DNA of 64,000 nt from Allorhizobium undicola ORS 992 = ATCC 700741 (GTDB lineage Bacteria; Pseudomonadota; Alphaproteobacteria; Rhizobiales; Rhizobiaceae). Numbering within the stretch: the stretch's first letter is position 1; every line of letters begins with the position of its first letter. The translations under genes were made by a program, and so were the position numbers. The stretch covers positions 62,001 to 126,000 of the forward strand of contig NZ_JHXQ01000006.1 in NCBI RefSeq assembly GCF_000621665.1, in the 5' to 3' direction. The notes below the pieces were generated by a model, which did not search any database, had not been told where the DNA came from, and saw only the letters and a program-made list of their open reading frames with translations. This document shows, one piece after another, positions 8,101 through 17,293 of this stretch.

Positions 8101-10987
8101 CGCCATAGGCCGCATAGCCTTCCGTGCCCCAGACGGCAGTGACCGATGACAGGGTGACGAAGAAATCCGGCCTGTAGCGGCGTGCGATGAGATGCAGCCA
8201 CCAGGCGCCGGAATATTTGCCACGCAGCGCCGCCTCGAAACCCTTGGCGTCAAGCCTTGCGACCGGCATGGGCGCAAGGCTGCCCGCAGCGTGGATGATG
8301 CCGCCAAGGGCGGGCATGGTTTCGAGCGCCTGCGAGATTGCGTTTTCAAGTGCCTTGCCGTCATCGCAATCGGCAGCGACATAGCGAGCCGTCACGCCGA
8401 GGGCGGCCAGATCATCAAGGCCTCTCAGCGCCTCCTGCGAAAGCGCTGAACCTGCCGTGCGACCGATCAGCAGCAGATGGCGGGCGCCGGAGCGCGCAAG
8501 CTGCATGGCCGTTGCCCGGCCTATGCCGCCAAGCCCGCCGGTCATGAGATAGGTTGCGTCAGGCTTCACCGGCAAAGCCGGACGGAAACTTGCAGGCGCG
8601 CGAGCAAGCCGGGCGAGATAAACCGTACCCTCGCGAACAGCCACGAGATCCTCCACCCCGCCAGCAAGAGCATGGGTCAGAATGCCCGCGGCCTCTGCCT
8701 CCACATTCTGGCTGAAACCTGAAGCGGAAATATCGACGATACCGCCCCAGGCCTCAGGATATTCAAGCCCCAGAACCGGCGAAAGACCATGCAGCAAAGC
8801 CTGATGCGAGGGGAAAAGACGCTCGTCCGGCAGCACGCAATGCTGGCCACGGGTGATGACATGCAGCCTTCCGCCACAGGCCTGAGCGGCCCGCAGGGCC
8901 TCGACGATCTCAGCGCAGAAGGCAGCGCCCCTTGCGGCAATGTCCTCGCCATCAACCGCTTCCGGCAAGGGCGGCGCCAGAAGGCCAAGCAGAATGACCC
9001 GCTTTTCCTTGCCAGCCAGAACAGGCGCCCCGATGGACAAAGCCGAAACGCTGGCACGCTCGAAGGTGCAGCCAAGCGCCGCAGCCCGTGCGGCAAGCGG
9101 GGCGAGAACCGCCTCGTCGTCACCGGCCAGCACCAGCGTGGGGCCGCCAGCCGAAACGGCGGGTGCCGTGGCCTTCTGCCATTCGATGACATGCAGCGCG
9201 GGCGGCTCGGCGTGATGCTCTGAAGGTTGCGGTGAAGGCGTGGCGGCGGTGATACTCTCCCCTTCGAACCTGACCTTTTCTGCCTTCGCTTGCGTCAGAG
9301 CCGGGGCATGTTGCTGGCGGTCGAAGGGATAGCCCGGCAGGCTCACGACCTGACGCGGCAGCGAAGCGGGATCGATTGCGGGAATGGCTGGCCCCGTCAG
9401 GATTGCAGGGCTTGAGCCTCCTGCCGCCAGGACGGCAAGCGCCGCCAGCGCCTCGCTGCGGTTTTTCGCGGATATGAAAACCCGCTCCGGCTGGCGCGCG
9501 CGCCCGAAACTGGCCGTATAGGCAAAGGCGGGATAGGCGCTGTCGTCCAGCGCCTCGAGCCGCTGGCGATAATCAGCGGCAAGCGATGCGAGCTGGCCTT
9601 GGCTGCGCGCCGAAATTTCAAAGCCTGCGATATCCGCCTTGACAGGTTCGACAGCGGGCGCCGGACCCAGAATGATATGGGCATTGGTGCCGCTCATGCC
9701 GAAGGAACTGATGCCCGCATAGGCTCCGGCCGCCCCCCACGGCGTGACGGACCGGGGAAAGCCGATGCCCGTGCCGGAAACATCGATACGCGGATTGAGG
9801 GTCTCGAAATGCACGATGGGCGCAAGCGCCCCATGGCGCAGGCAGGCAATGGCCTTGATGAGGCCTGCCACCCCGGCGGCAGCTTCCAGATGGCCGATAT
9901 TGGTCTTTACCGCACCGATATGAAGCGGGGCGCCATCGGTTTTGCCGGCAATGGCGCCGACGATCGCTTCCATTTCGATGGGATCGCCAAGCGAGGTTCC
10001 GGTGCCATGGGTTTCGATATAGCCGATGTCGGCGGGTTGAAGCCCTGCATCGGCAAGGGCCGCCTCAAGAAGACGGGTCTGGGCCAGCACGTTGGGCGCG
10101 GTAAAGCCGCTGGAGCGGCCATCCTGATTGAGCGCCGAGCCGTGCAGCACCGCCAGCACGCGGTCGCCATCGGCAAGCGCCTGATCGAGCTTCTTCAGCA
10201 CCAGCATACCGCCGCCCTCGCCACGGGTGAAGCCGTTGGCGCGGGCATCGAAAGCCTTGCAAAGCCCATCGGGCGAGAGAGAGCGGGTTTCGCGCACCAG
10301 CCGGGTGGAACGCGGCGAAAGAATGAGGTTGACGCCGCCTGCAAGCGCCACGTCGCACTCGCCGCGCCGAATGGCCTGCGCGGCCAGATGCACCGCCACG
10401 AGCGAGGAGGAACAGGCCGTATCCACCGCCATGGCCGGACCTGTCAGGCCAAGCGTGTAGGAAATGCGGCCCGCCGCGAAGCAATGGCCATTGCCGGTTG
10501 CCCAATAGGCATCGGGATCGTCACCCTGCCAGTCGCGATAATCCTGGCCGGTAATGCCGATGAAAACGCCGGTGGTGGCGTCCTTCAGTCTTTCGGGAGC
10601 AAGGCCTGCATCGTCCAGTGCCTGCTGGCTAACCTCCAGCAGCAGGCGGTGCTGCGGGTCCAGAGCCTTGGCCTCGCGCGGGCTGATACCGAAAAAGGCG
10701 GCATCGAAACCCGTGACATCTTCCAGAAATCCGCCCTTGTGCGGCAGACTCTCCCACTCCTCGGCAAAGCGGGCGCGACGTTTTTCCGGCATACGGGCAA
10801 CGAGGTTGCGACCCTCGCTCAAGGCCTGCCAATAGGTGGCAAGATCGTCGATGCCGCCGGGAAAACGCATACCAACCCCAATAATGGCAAGCGGCTGACG
10901 GGTGCCGCGGGCATCGAGTTCGGCTTTCAACTTGCGGATCGTATCCAGGGCGCGGGTCAGCGGCGTGGCGGCAGATTTGGTTTCCAT
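2123..10987 (-). CDS. Type I modular polyketide synthase, two modules (KS-KR-ACP-KS-AT-DH-KR-ACP)
   Basis: About 2954 residues. It begins with a short charged helix (possible docking segment). Module 1 has a KS (about 31-450, DTACSSSL near 187, THGTGTSLGDP, KTNIGHLEAA), a linker ending LPGYPFDRQQ but no AT, a KR (GGLGGIG near 814) and an ACP (GLDSIMAV near 1119). Module 2 has a KS (from about 1209, DTACSSSL near 1375), an AT (FSGQGSQ near 1724, LGHSVGEI near 1814), a DH with the HxxxGxxxxP motif in DHRLYGTVVTP near 2114 and a DxxxQ motif near 2275, a KR (GGLGALG near 2556) and a C-terminal ACP (GLDSIMAI near 2866). All ACPs keep the phosphopantetheine Ser. The first KR lacks an LDD motif; the second has TDD at that place. 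The start chosen is the ATG after GAGGT; an in-frame extension upstream exists but overlaps the previous gene. Confidence 0.96.
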   Translation of the reverse strand: METKSAATPLTRALDTIRKLKAELDARGTRQPLAIIGVGMRFPGGIDDLATYWQALSEGRNLVARMPEKRRARFAEEWESLPHKGGFLEDVTGFDAAFFGISPREAKALDPQHRLLLEVSQQALDDAGLAPERLKDATTGVFIGITGQDYRDWQGDDPDAYWATGNGHCFAAGRISYTLGLTGPAMAVDTACSSSLVAVHLAAQAIRRGECDVALAGGVNLILSPRSTRLVRETRSLSPDGLCKAFDARANGFTRGEGGGMLVLKKLDQALADGDRVLAVLHGSALNQDGRSSGFTAPNVLAQTRLLEAALADAGLQPADIGYIETHGTGTSLGDPIEMEAIVGAIAGKTDGAPLHIGAVKTNIGHLEAAAGVAGLIKAIACLRHGALAPIVHFETLNPRIDVSGTGIGFPRSVTPWGAAGAYAGISSFGMSGTNAHIILGPAPAVEPVKADIAGFEISARSQGQLASLAADYRQRLEALDDSAYPAFAYTASFGRARQPERVFISAKNRSEALAALAVLAAGGSSPAILTGPAIPAIDPASLPRQVVSLPGYPFDRQQHAPALTQAKAEKVRFEGESITAATPSPQPSEHHAEPPALHVIEWQKATAPAVSAGGPTLVLAGDDEAVLAPLAARAAALGCTFERASVSALSIGAPVLAGKEKRVILLGLLAPPLPEAVDGEDIAARGAAFCAEIVEALRAAQACGGRLHVITRGQHCVLPDERLFPSHQALLHGLSPVLGLEYPEAWGGIVDISASGFSQNVEAEAAGILTHALAGGVEDLVAVREGTVYLARLARAPASFRPALPVKPDATYLMTGGLGGIGRATAMQLARSGARHLLLIGRTAGSALSQEALRGLDDLAALGVTARYVAADCDDGKALENAISQALETMPALGGIIHAAGSLAPMPVARLDAKGFEAALRGKYSGAWWLHLIARRYRPDFFVTLSSVTAVWGTEGYAAYGAANGGLMAAVGAETSDGRAAASIAYGPWALDGMADAAARATFERLGVSALDAGAGIAALTATSPRPGSELIACDVHWDRFRDVIGSRRKRGIFDNLGEKARMNISHSPAATAILSLPLKARAAAAREEVRKIVAAILGFADGAAVQNDVGFFDLGLDSIMAVDLAQAISAAFEIDLSAAAILDNASVTSLAAHVVEQLASRPAALAPQAPVAPIMPPAVLPPLPPLGTYAPPQEARANAVFGAGREPIAIIGMAGRFPGADTLEEFWQVLAEGRDTVGKVPTERFDVTGLHDADPLARGRITTDQGGFLSDLSRFDAHFFNIPAREAESLDPQQRLLLETAWHALEHANIDPRSLKGTATGVFLGISNSDYARLLEEGGLGELDAYFGTGTALNANAGRISYNLGLNGPALAVDTACSSSLVALHLALRSLRSGESDCALAGGVNVITAPSCSVAVSRAHMLSPDGRCKTFSADANGFVRAEGVGMVVLKRLADARRDGDTVLAVLRGSAVNHDGASSGLTVPSGKAQQAVIAAALADAGLAASRVSYLEAHGTGTSLGDPIEVDAAHAVLGAGRAANEPLRLGSVKSNIGHAESASGMASIIKTVLALQNRTLPASLHSGSLNPHIRWSDLNVEVVRQLTPWESRETRVAGISGFGFSGTNAHVIVEEYRDADALPVMAADGPFLLPLSAPDADGLERLTAGWAARLKQGGDGNPAGLVAAAGKGRAHFARRRAITAKGRDELIAALESAKPAHDGLEEPRIAFLFSGQGSQYFGMGRELYETEPVFRAVIDDCDRILAPHFAGRSLREFILFGADKEAINQTWITQPALVALELALAELWKAYGVTASIVLGHSVGEIAAAIYAGVLDRASGLALIATRARLMQSAERGAMLAISAPADAVSGWIAGTTLDIAVINGPEATVVAGLQAEIDALAERLKAEKIMARPLTVSHAFHSRMMEPVLGELEARISAFAYGAPEIPIVSNVTGKLAGPAEYNAAYWCRHVRQAVRFSDGLQALAGFGVDLCLEIGPDKTLAHLTTAAGLAPRRGATHSLKRGVSDRQIMLAAVKTLYEAGQDFDFAAVNAYLHAPALSAPLYPFAETRYWTKVRPAARQAAASAGPRRHWGREVRSPAIHGRVFSFERDCHFPAYLTDHRLYGTVVTPVASHLGTVFSALAASGKRVVIEDMICPRALVILDGESFETQIIIGEGANPDLAVKSLIDPGQGIWQDHLMGRLADKAPRAGLTVDRQAFIASAERHISGEDFYAHFRSLGYTLGPSFRWIADVWIRGEEAVLRYAQPDLPDARNDYEIYPGLIDSLFQSIAGFMVDDTGDEAPSLAIPFSAARLSLHRPAPAGSELWGFVRIGKADPLPNGRLRVETADLHLFDAEGRSYLSVDDFRVRHAPRELLQRSLKRGVDHAYRLAWKRHEPVAAPALPSLAVLGPLAAVGGLEEWLSGKGLATGQAVELASRILDLSFATIGSVSAADVEHAVVQLAENIRNAPRQTPYIVLADGRVEASPLRQALWGMLTALEAEAADRRLVRITLSPEARIEDIGAAITGEITETRFSIEAGGVQAARLQPIEEQAPQWQLNGSVLVTGGLGALGLSVAAMAAASGARGIVLMGRSQPDEVTRRVISDLQAGGTAVVTVAGDITNPQDCTRAIDAARVIAPLEAIFHLAGITDDQAFERITPESFARVFSAKVRGAEVLLKAAEDETKAKLVFFSSVSASLGSAGQASYAAANGYLDGLAHALRARGVNATSISWGPWVPAAKGGLAAAGPAAKAAERLGVHVITDDMALPLLSLAAAGGETHIVAVSADFQAFAASMGHHPRAATLESLAGTAGAPGKGGEADLRAKGWLAQELGPLDPEDRAERLHEVLSDMVGEAIGDRDAVTDETGFADIGLDSIMAIDLRAKLAQALNTDLPATIAIDYPNLPLLSGFLLQLLPVAGEEPDKEQAGTVAPATEGETSQQSLEDLIRAVKDDLANF

Positions 10988-11016
10988 CTGGTCTACCTCT
11001 TTCGGTCGGGTGCCGT

Positions 11017-11034
11017 CCGGGCATGATGGCCCGG
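11017..11034 (-). promoter_or_regulatory. Hairpin in the first PKS intergenic gap
   Basis: CCGGGC-ATGATG-GCCCGG is an inverted repeat, extended by weaker pairing of the flanks, in the 79-bp gap between the first and second PKS genes. There is no T-run, so it is not a simple terminator. It resembles the hairpin in the next PKS gap in position. Confidence 0.3.
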
Positions 11035-11066
11035 CAGGCGACCCTTGAGATGTCGGGAATTGCGGA

Positions 11067-14000
11067 TCAGGCAGCTTCGGCGAACATGCGCTGGCACAGC
11101 ACGGCCGACAGCGCCCTTGCATTGCCGTAGGTCCACAACAGCGTCGGCGAGAGCTTCAGGCCGAAAGCCGCCTCCAGCCGGTTGCGCAGTTCAAGACCCA
11201 TGAGGGAATCGAGCCCCAGAGACTTGAAAGGCACATCCGATGCGAAGCTTGCCGGATCGAGCCGCAGCACGCGGCCCGCAAGCTCACGCACCTTTTCTTC
11301 GGCCAGCGCCAGGCGTTCTTCCTCGGAGGCGGACTGGAGGTGGAGCTTGAAATCCTGCCCGCCGGTGGCCTGTCCACCGCTGCGCGAGGCCTCCAGCAGC
11401 AGGTGCCAGCTCGCCTGCGCCGCCGTGTCGGGATAGGCCTCGAACCATTGCCGCAGGTTGAGCGGCACATAGCCCACCGCCACTTCGCCCTCGACGAGAT
11501 AGCGTGTCAGCGCCTGCCAGCCTTCATCCGCCGTAAAGCTGCCCATGCCGCGTTCTTCGAGACGCGCACCGCGAATATCGTCCTTGGCCGCAAGGCCGAT
11601 TTCAGCGAACGGTCCCCACTGGACCGCAAGGGCGGCAAGCCCCTCCTGCCGTCTGCGCTCGGCCAGCGTATCGAGAAAGGCATTGCCGGAGGCATAGATT
11701 GCCTGACCCGCATTGCCGAACAACGAGGCGGCGGAGGAGAACAGCACGAAGAGATCCAGCGGATCCTGCCGGGTCAGCTGATCGAGATGGATTGCGCCAT
11801 CCACCTTGGGCCGCAGCACGCGCTGCACCTGATCTGGCGTGAGGTTGACGATCAGAGCGTCGTCCAGAAGACCCGCCGCATGAACGATGCCGCGAATTGG
11901 CGTCATTTCCGCGCGAATGGTATCGAGAACGCCTGCCAGCGCCGCACGGTCGCCCACATCCACGGCGAAGCTTCGCACATTTGCACCCCCGGCGCGCATA
12001 GTCGCAATCGCCTCGCCTGCTTCGGCGGAAGGCACTGAGCGCCCCAGAAGAGCAATGGACCCTGCCCCATGCGCGACCAGATGGGCGGCAAGCGACAGAC
12101 CGAGCGCACCCAGACCGCCGGAAATCACATAGGTCGCATCCGCGCGGTAACGTCCGGCCCGCAAAGGTTCGGGCGCAACATGCGTCACCGTTTCCGGCGC
12201 CGACAGCACGAATTTGCCGACGTGATTGCCCTGCGCCATGGTGCGCAAAGCCTCGGCGGCATTGGCGAAATCATAGGTCATGAGGGGCAAGGGCTGAAGC
12301 CTGCCCGCATCCACCGCCGTCCATACATCGGCCATCAACCGGGCAAAGCGTTTGGGACGGCGTTCCATCAATCCGGCAAGATCGACGGCAGAGATGGAAA
12401 TACGGCTTTTGAACACACCAAGATTGATCGAACGGCCGCCGTAAATGTCCTTCTTGCCCACTTCGATGAAGCGGCCATCTTCGGCAAGGCATTCGAGACC
12501 AAGAGGAATGGCCGCCCCCGTCAGGGAGTTCAGCACGACATCGACGCCCCGTCCCTCCGTCACCTCGCGCACGGCGTCGGCCCAGTCAAGCGTGCGCGAG
12601 CAGAAGACATGCTCAATGCCCATGCCGCGCAGCAGCGCGCGCTTTTCCTCGCTGCCTGCCGTTGCAATGATGCGTGCCGAACGCATCCGGGCAATCTGAA
12701 TGGCGGCAAGGCCAAGGCCGCCGGTGGCCGAATGGATCAGCACCGTCTCGCCCTCTTCCAGACCGGCAAGGTCAACCAGACCATACCAGGCGGTTGCCAT
12801 GACCAACGGCAATGCGGCGGCCTCTTCGAAGGAGAGTTTTGCCGGAATGGGCCGCACATGGCCTGCCGCCAGCGTGACATGCGAGGCAAAGGAGCCGAAG
12901 GCGCAGGCCACGACCCGGTCGCCCACCGCAAGCTCGCTCACGCCTTCGCCAACCGCCACCACTTCGCCCGCGCACTCCCCGCCAAGGCGCGACGACTTTT
13001 CGTCGAGACCCGGATAGGTGCCCATGGCCTTCATGACGTCGATGAAGTTGAGGGCCGCGGCCTTGACCGCAACCTCGACCTCGCCCTTTCCGGGTGCCGT
13101 GCGGCTGAGCGGGCGATATTCGAGACCATCCCAGAAGCCGGGACGCGCCGAGACCAGCCGGAAGGGCTGGGCGGGCGTGTTCCATGCCACGGGCTCAGGT
13201 TCATCCTGCCGGACGCCCTGGGCAAGCCGGCCAACGAAGCGGCCTGCCTCGCGCAGCACGACCTGATCCTCGCCGGAGAGCGACAGAAGTTCCAGCGCCG
13301 TTTGCGCCGCCCAGTCTCCGGCCTGCGGATCGACATCGATCACCAAGCCCTGAAGCTCGGGGTGTTCACGGCGCAGAACCCGCAAAAAGCCCCAGTAAAG
13401 CCCTGCGCCCGGATCGGCGGGCGTCGGCGTGGCGAGACTGCGGGCATGAGCCGTGACAATGGCAAGGCGTGGCTGGGAGGCGAGAGCCCCTGCCTGCCGC
13501 ACCACGGCGGCAAGTTCATGCAATCCGGTCTTTTGCGCCTCTATACCGGCCTCGGCCTTCGGCGCGACATAAACGATACCGGCAACCTCGGCATTGGCCG
13601 GAAGCGGCCCGGAGATCACCCGCGTGACCTGCCCGCCAGCGGCTGAAAGAGCCGCAGCAAGGTCATCCGCGCCATCCCTTGCCGTGCCATAGACCAGCCA
13701 GGCAGCCTCCGCCGTTTCACCCGTTCGCGGCGCCGCAATGAAATCGAGGCGGAAACGCCGCGCATCGGCATCGGACTGCCCGTCCTGCTGTTCCAGAACC
13801 TGCAAGGCAATGCCTTCCATGGAGGCAAGCGGGCTCTTGTCGGCGGCATAGAGGAAAATGTCGAAACGGGGAGAACCACCCTGCTCTCCCCTCAGGCTGG
13901 CATGGGCAAAGACCTGCGTGACCGGCTGGGCGGGATCGGTGAAGAAGGCAACCTTGGCCACCTCCACCGGCACCACGGTGCTGGAACCATCGAAGAGCGC

Positions 14001-17000
14001 AAGCGAGGTTTGCAAGGCGGCATCCCAAAGCGCTGGATGCAGCCCATGCGGGCGGGCGCTGGCGCGGGCGGGCTTTGGCAACGAAATCTCGGCCAGCACC
14101 TGCCCCGCCTCCCGCGTCAGGCGAGTTATGCCCTGGAAGGCGGGACCGTAATGGATGCCGCGCGCCGAAGCTGCCTGATAAAAGGCTTCGACCGAGAGAA
14201 GGTCAGCTCCCAGCAGATGCTCGGGAAAACGCCGCGTTTCGGTGGGAGACAGGCGATTATGGAAACGGGCCGTCGCATTGGCAGCCCAGACCGTGCTGCC
14301 CGCTTCCAGCGAACGCAGGCTGATTTCGCCACCATCGGTAATCGTATCCCGCACGGTCAGGCTGGCGCGCACGGGCTGGTCGGTTATCGTCAGGTCGCCG
14401 GTGAATTTCACCGCGCTCAATTGCGCGGGCATGATGCCGGTGCGGGCGCGGGCCGCCGAAAGCGCCAGCGCCATCATGCCAGCGCCGGGGAAGACAACGG
14501 CCTCATGCACCTTGTGGTCCACGAGCCACGGATTGTCGTCAACACCGATGTCGAGCGCGCCCTCCCAGGCATCGGGCTCGGTGGCCGACGGCAGAAGCTC
14601 GACCTCCAGCCCGGCCCGGCCGGTACCCTTGCGGCGCGGCGCACCCACCCAATAGCTCGTCCTTTGCCACGGATAGGCTGGCAGCGGATAATCTGCGCGC
14701 GGCAGAAGGCCGAAGGGATCAAGCCCGGCGGCATAGGCACGCGCGTGAAACAGCATCACGTCCTTCAGGCTGCCCTTGTCGCGCAGCATGGTGGACAAGG
14801 CCACCGGCGGATCTGGCTGATCTGCCGCCAATTGCTCGATGGCCGGGGCAAGCCCCTTATGCGGCGCAACCTCGATGACATGCGTGACGCCTTCGGCAAA
14901 AAGCCCGGTCATCACATCGGCAAACATCACGGGCTCACGCAGGTTGCGCACCCAATAGGCGGCGTCAAGCTCCTCGCCGCGCATGTCGCGGACCTCGACG
15001 GTGGAGACGAGACGCACGTCTCCCGCCATGGGCTTGATGCCGGTCAGCGACGCATGGAGTTCCTCCTTGAACTCGTCCATGTGATGGCTGTGCGAGGCAT
15101 AATCCACCTTGATGAGCCGGTTGAAGGTTTCCTCCGCGTCAAGCAGCTCCTTCAGCGTCATCACGGCATCGGCATCGCCAGACAGCACGGTGGAGCGCGG
15201 GCCATTGCTGACGGCAATGGAAATCTGGTCCTCGAAGCCTTCCAGTGCCGCCTTCGCCCCGGCAAGATCGAGATCGACGGCCAGCATCAACCCACGCCCG
15301 GCCTTGCCGCGAATGATGGAGGAACGCATGGCAACCACACGGGCTGCATCTTCGAAACTCAGCATTCCGGCCACGGTTGCAGCCGCCACTTCGCCCTGGC
15401 TGTGGCCAACAACCATATCAGGCTCAATACCCGCTTCACGCCATAGCGCCGCCAGCGAAACCATCATGGCCCACAGCACCGGCTGGACAATATCCACCCG
15501 CTCCAGCCATTGCGTCCCGGCGCGGCCGGAGACAATTTCCATCAGATCCCAATCGACAAGGGGCTTGAGCGCTGCGGCGCAGCGCTGCATGACATTGCCA
15601 AAAACCGGGCTTTCCTCAAGAAGCCGTACCCCCATATCCGCCCATTGCGATCCCTGTCCGGGGAAAACAAAGGCGATCTTGCCCCGGCTTCTGGCGCTGC
15701 CGGTTACGCCAAACTCCCCTTCCTCGCCATTTGCCAGCCAGTGTTCGAGGCTTTCGCTCAACGATGCGGCATCCGTTCCAACAAAACCCGCACGCCGCAT
15801 CAGATGGCCGCGTCTCAAGGCAAGGGTTCCGGCAATTTCGGCTGCGTCTTGCGGCTTTGCCGCCAGAAGATCGATCACCTGGCGGGCGCGTTCTTTCAAC
15901 GCCGCCTCGCTATGGCCGGAAAGAGCAAGAAGCACCGGCGTTCCATCGTTCTTGGCGGGCGCAGGCTGCTGGTCCGGCGCAGGTGCAAGAATGATATGGG
16001 CATTCGTGCCGCCCCAGCCGAAAGAGTTGACCCCGACATAGAAAGGTTTGTCGGCCGGCAATGCGACGGGCGCATCGGGAACCTTGAGCCCAAGCGCGGC
16101 AAAATCGATGGACGGGTTCAGAACGTCGCCATGCAGGTTCGGCGGCACAACGCGATGCTCCACGGCCATCACCGCCTTGGAAAGACCCGCAAGACCTGCG
16201 GCGGCTTCCAGATGCCCGATATTGGTCTTGACCGATCCGAGAATAATGGGCTCCAGCCCTGTCTCCTTACGCTCGCGCCCGATCACGCGGCCAATGGCAC
16301 CGGCCTCGATGGGATCGCCAACCGCCGTGCCCGTACCATGCGCCTCGATGTAGCGCACATCTTCAAGGGCAACGCCCGCCTTGCCGTAAATGGTGGAAAG
16401 AAGGTCCTCCTGACCGTCAGGGCTTGGCGTGACAAGGCTGTCACCGCCGCCGTCATTGTTGACGGCGGAGGCAACGATCACGGCATGAATGCGATCTCCA
16501 GCCGCCACGGCATCTTCCAGCCGCTTCAGATAAAAGGCGATGATGCCTTCACCGCGCACGAAGCCATCGGCACTGGCGGAAAAGGCCTGGCACCGCCCAA
16601 CCGTCGAAAGCCCGCCGAAATGGGTGAGACCGATCGAAACATCGGGCGCCAGCACGAGATTGACCCCGCCCACAAGCGCTGCTTCGATTTCGCCATTGGC
16701 CAGGGCCTGCGCGGCAATATGCATGGCAACCATGCCGGAAGAACAGCCGGTTTCCACGGTAAGACTCGGCCCCTTGAAGCGGTAGAAATAAGAAACCCGC
16801 GAGGAGATGACATCGAGCGCATTGCCGACGATGGAATGCTGCGTGGTGGGCGCACCATGATCCTTGCGCAGCAATTCGTAATCATGCCATGACGCGCCGA
16901 CATAAACGCCAATGCGCCGTCCCGCCAGCGTCTCCGGCCTTTGCCCTCCATCTTCCAGCGCCGTCCAGCTTGCTTCCAGCATCAGGCGCTGCTGCGGGTC

Positions 17001-17285
17001 CATGTCTTCGGCTTCGCGCGGAGAAATGCCGAAGAAAGTGGGATCGAACTGGTCCAGACCGTCGATGAAGCCGCCCACCGCCTGTACGCTTTTTTGCGGA
17101 TCGAGCGGCTGGCTGGCATCCCAGCGATCTTGCGGGACGGGACGTATGGCGTCGCGCCGCTCCATCATGAGTTGCCAGAGGCCATCCATGCTCAAGGCGC
17201 CGGGAAAGCGTCCGGCCATGCCGACAATGGCAAGGCGCTGTTCGGCAGAAGGCTGAGACTGCGAAGAGGAAGAAGACTGCGTCAT
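11067..17285 (-). CDS. Type I polyketide synthase, fully reducing module (KS-AT-DH-ER-KR-ACP)
   Basis: 2072 residues forming one fully reducing module: KS (about 16-440), AT (about 530-850, FPGQGSQ and VGHSQGE near 627), DH (about 900-1170, DHKVHEAVVFP and HPALWDAALQ), a structural pseudo-KR stretch, ER (about 1385-1690, with an NADPH-type ATGGLGLAA loop), KR (about 1710-1900, GGLGALG, LDD motif of B-type reductases, YASGN active Tyr) and ACP (about 1990-2060, GLDSLMGLE). The KS active-site motif is ETGCSSGM rather than the usual DTACSSSL; the Cys, both His and GTGT are retained. No loading AT-ACP precedes it, so the module either takes an acyl starter from elsewhere or works iteratively. The start is the ATG after GAGGT, 8 bp from the upstream hydrolase gene. 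First PKS in operon order. Confidence 0.96.
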   Translation of the reverse strand: MTQSSSSSQSQPSAEQRLAIVGMAGRFPGALSMDGLWQLMMERRDAIRPVPQDRWDASQPLDPQKSVQAVGGFIDGLDQFDPTFFGISPREAEDMDPQQRLMLEASWTALEDGGQRPETLAGRRIGVYVGASWHDYELLRKDHGAPTTQHSIVGNALDVISSRVSYFYRFKGPSLTVETGCSSGMVAMHIAAQALANGEIEAALVGGVNLVLAPDVSIGLTHFGGLSTVGRCQAFSASADGFVRGEGIIAFYLKRLEDAVAAGDRIHAVIVASAVNNDGGGDSLVTPSPDGQEDLLSTIYGKAGVALEDVRYIEAHGTGTAVGDPIEAGAIGRVIGRERKETGLEPIILGSVKTNIGHLEAAAGLAGLSKAVMAVEHRVVPPNLHGDVLNPSIDFAALGLKVPDAPVALPADKPFYVGVNSFGWGGTNAHIILAPAPDQQPAPAKNDGTPVLLALSGHSEAALKERARQVIDLLAAKPQDAAEIAGTLALRRGHLMRRAGFVGTDAASLSESLEHWLANGEEGEFGVTGSARSRGKIAFVFPGQGSQWADMGVRLLEESPVFGNVMQRCAAALKPLVDWDLMEIVSGRAGTQWLERVDIVQPVLWAMMVSLAALWREAGIEPDMVVGHSQGEVAAATVAGMLSFEDAARVVAMRSSIIRGKAGRGLMLAVDLDLAGAKAALEGFEDQISIAVSNGPRSTVLSGDADAVMTLKELLDAEETFNRLIKVDYASHSHHMDEFKEELHASLTGIKPMAGDVRLVSTVEVRDMRGEELDAAYWVRNLREPVMFADVMTGLFAEGVTHVIEVAPHKGLAPAIEQLAADQPDPPVALSTMLRDKGSLKDVMLFHARAYAAGLDPFGLLPRADYPLPAYPWQRTSYWVGAPRRKGTGRAGLEVELLPSATEPDAWEGALDIGVDDNPWLVDHKVHEAVVFPGAGMMALALSAARARTGIMPAQLSAVKFTGDLTITDQPVRASLTVRDTITDGGEISLRSLEAGSTVWAANATARFHNRLSPTETRRFPEHLLGADLLSVEAFYQAASARGIHYGPAFQGITRLTREAGQVLAEISLPKPARASARPHGLHPALWDAALQTSLALFDGSSTVVPVEVAKVAFFTDPAQPVTQVFAHASLRGEQGGSPRFDIFLYAADKSPLASMEGIALQVLEQQDGQSDADARRFRLDFIAAPRTGETAEAAWLVYGTARDGADDLAAALSAAGGQVTRVISGPLPANAEVAGIVYVAPKAEAGIEAQKTGLHELAAVVRQAGALASQPRLAIVTAHARSLATPTPADPGAGLYWGFLRVLRREHPELQGLVIDVDPQAGDWAAQTALELLSLSGEDQVVLREAGRFVGRLAQGVRQDEPEPVAWNTPAQPFRLVSARPGFWDGLEYRPLSRTAPGKGEVEVAVKAAALNFIDVMKAMGTYPGLDEKSSRLGGECAGEVVAVGEGVSELAVGDRVVACAFGSFASHVTLAAGHVRPIPAKLSFEEAAALPLVMATAWYGLVDLAGLEEGETVLIHSATGGLGLAAIQIARMRSARIIATAGSEEKRALLRGMGIEHVFCSRTLDWADAVREVTEGRGVDVVLNSLTGAAIPLGLECLAEDGRFIEVGKKDIYGGRSINLGVFKSRISISAVDLAGLMERRPKRFARLMADVWTAVDAGRLQPLPLMTYDFANAAEALRTMAQGNHVGKFVLSAPETVTHVAPEPLRAGRYRADATYVISGGLGALGLSLAAHLVAHGAGSIALLGRSVPSAEAGEAIATMRAGGANVRSFAVDVGDRAALAGVLDTIRAEMTPIRGIVHAAGLLDDALIVNLTPDQVQRVLRPKVDGAIHLDQLTRQDPLDLFVLFSSAASLFGNAGQAIYASGNAFLDTLAERRRQEGLAALAVQWGPFAEIGLAAKDDIRGARLEERGMGSFTADEGWQALTRYLVEGEVAVGYVPLNLRQWFEAYPDTAAQASWHLLLEASRSGGQATGGQDFKLHLQSASEEERLALAEEKVRELAGRVLRLDPASFASDVPFKSLGLDSLMGLELRNRLEAAFGLKLSPTLLWTYGNARALSAVLCQRMFAEAA

Positions 17286-17293
17286 GAAAGACC

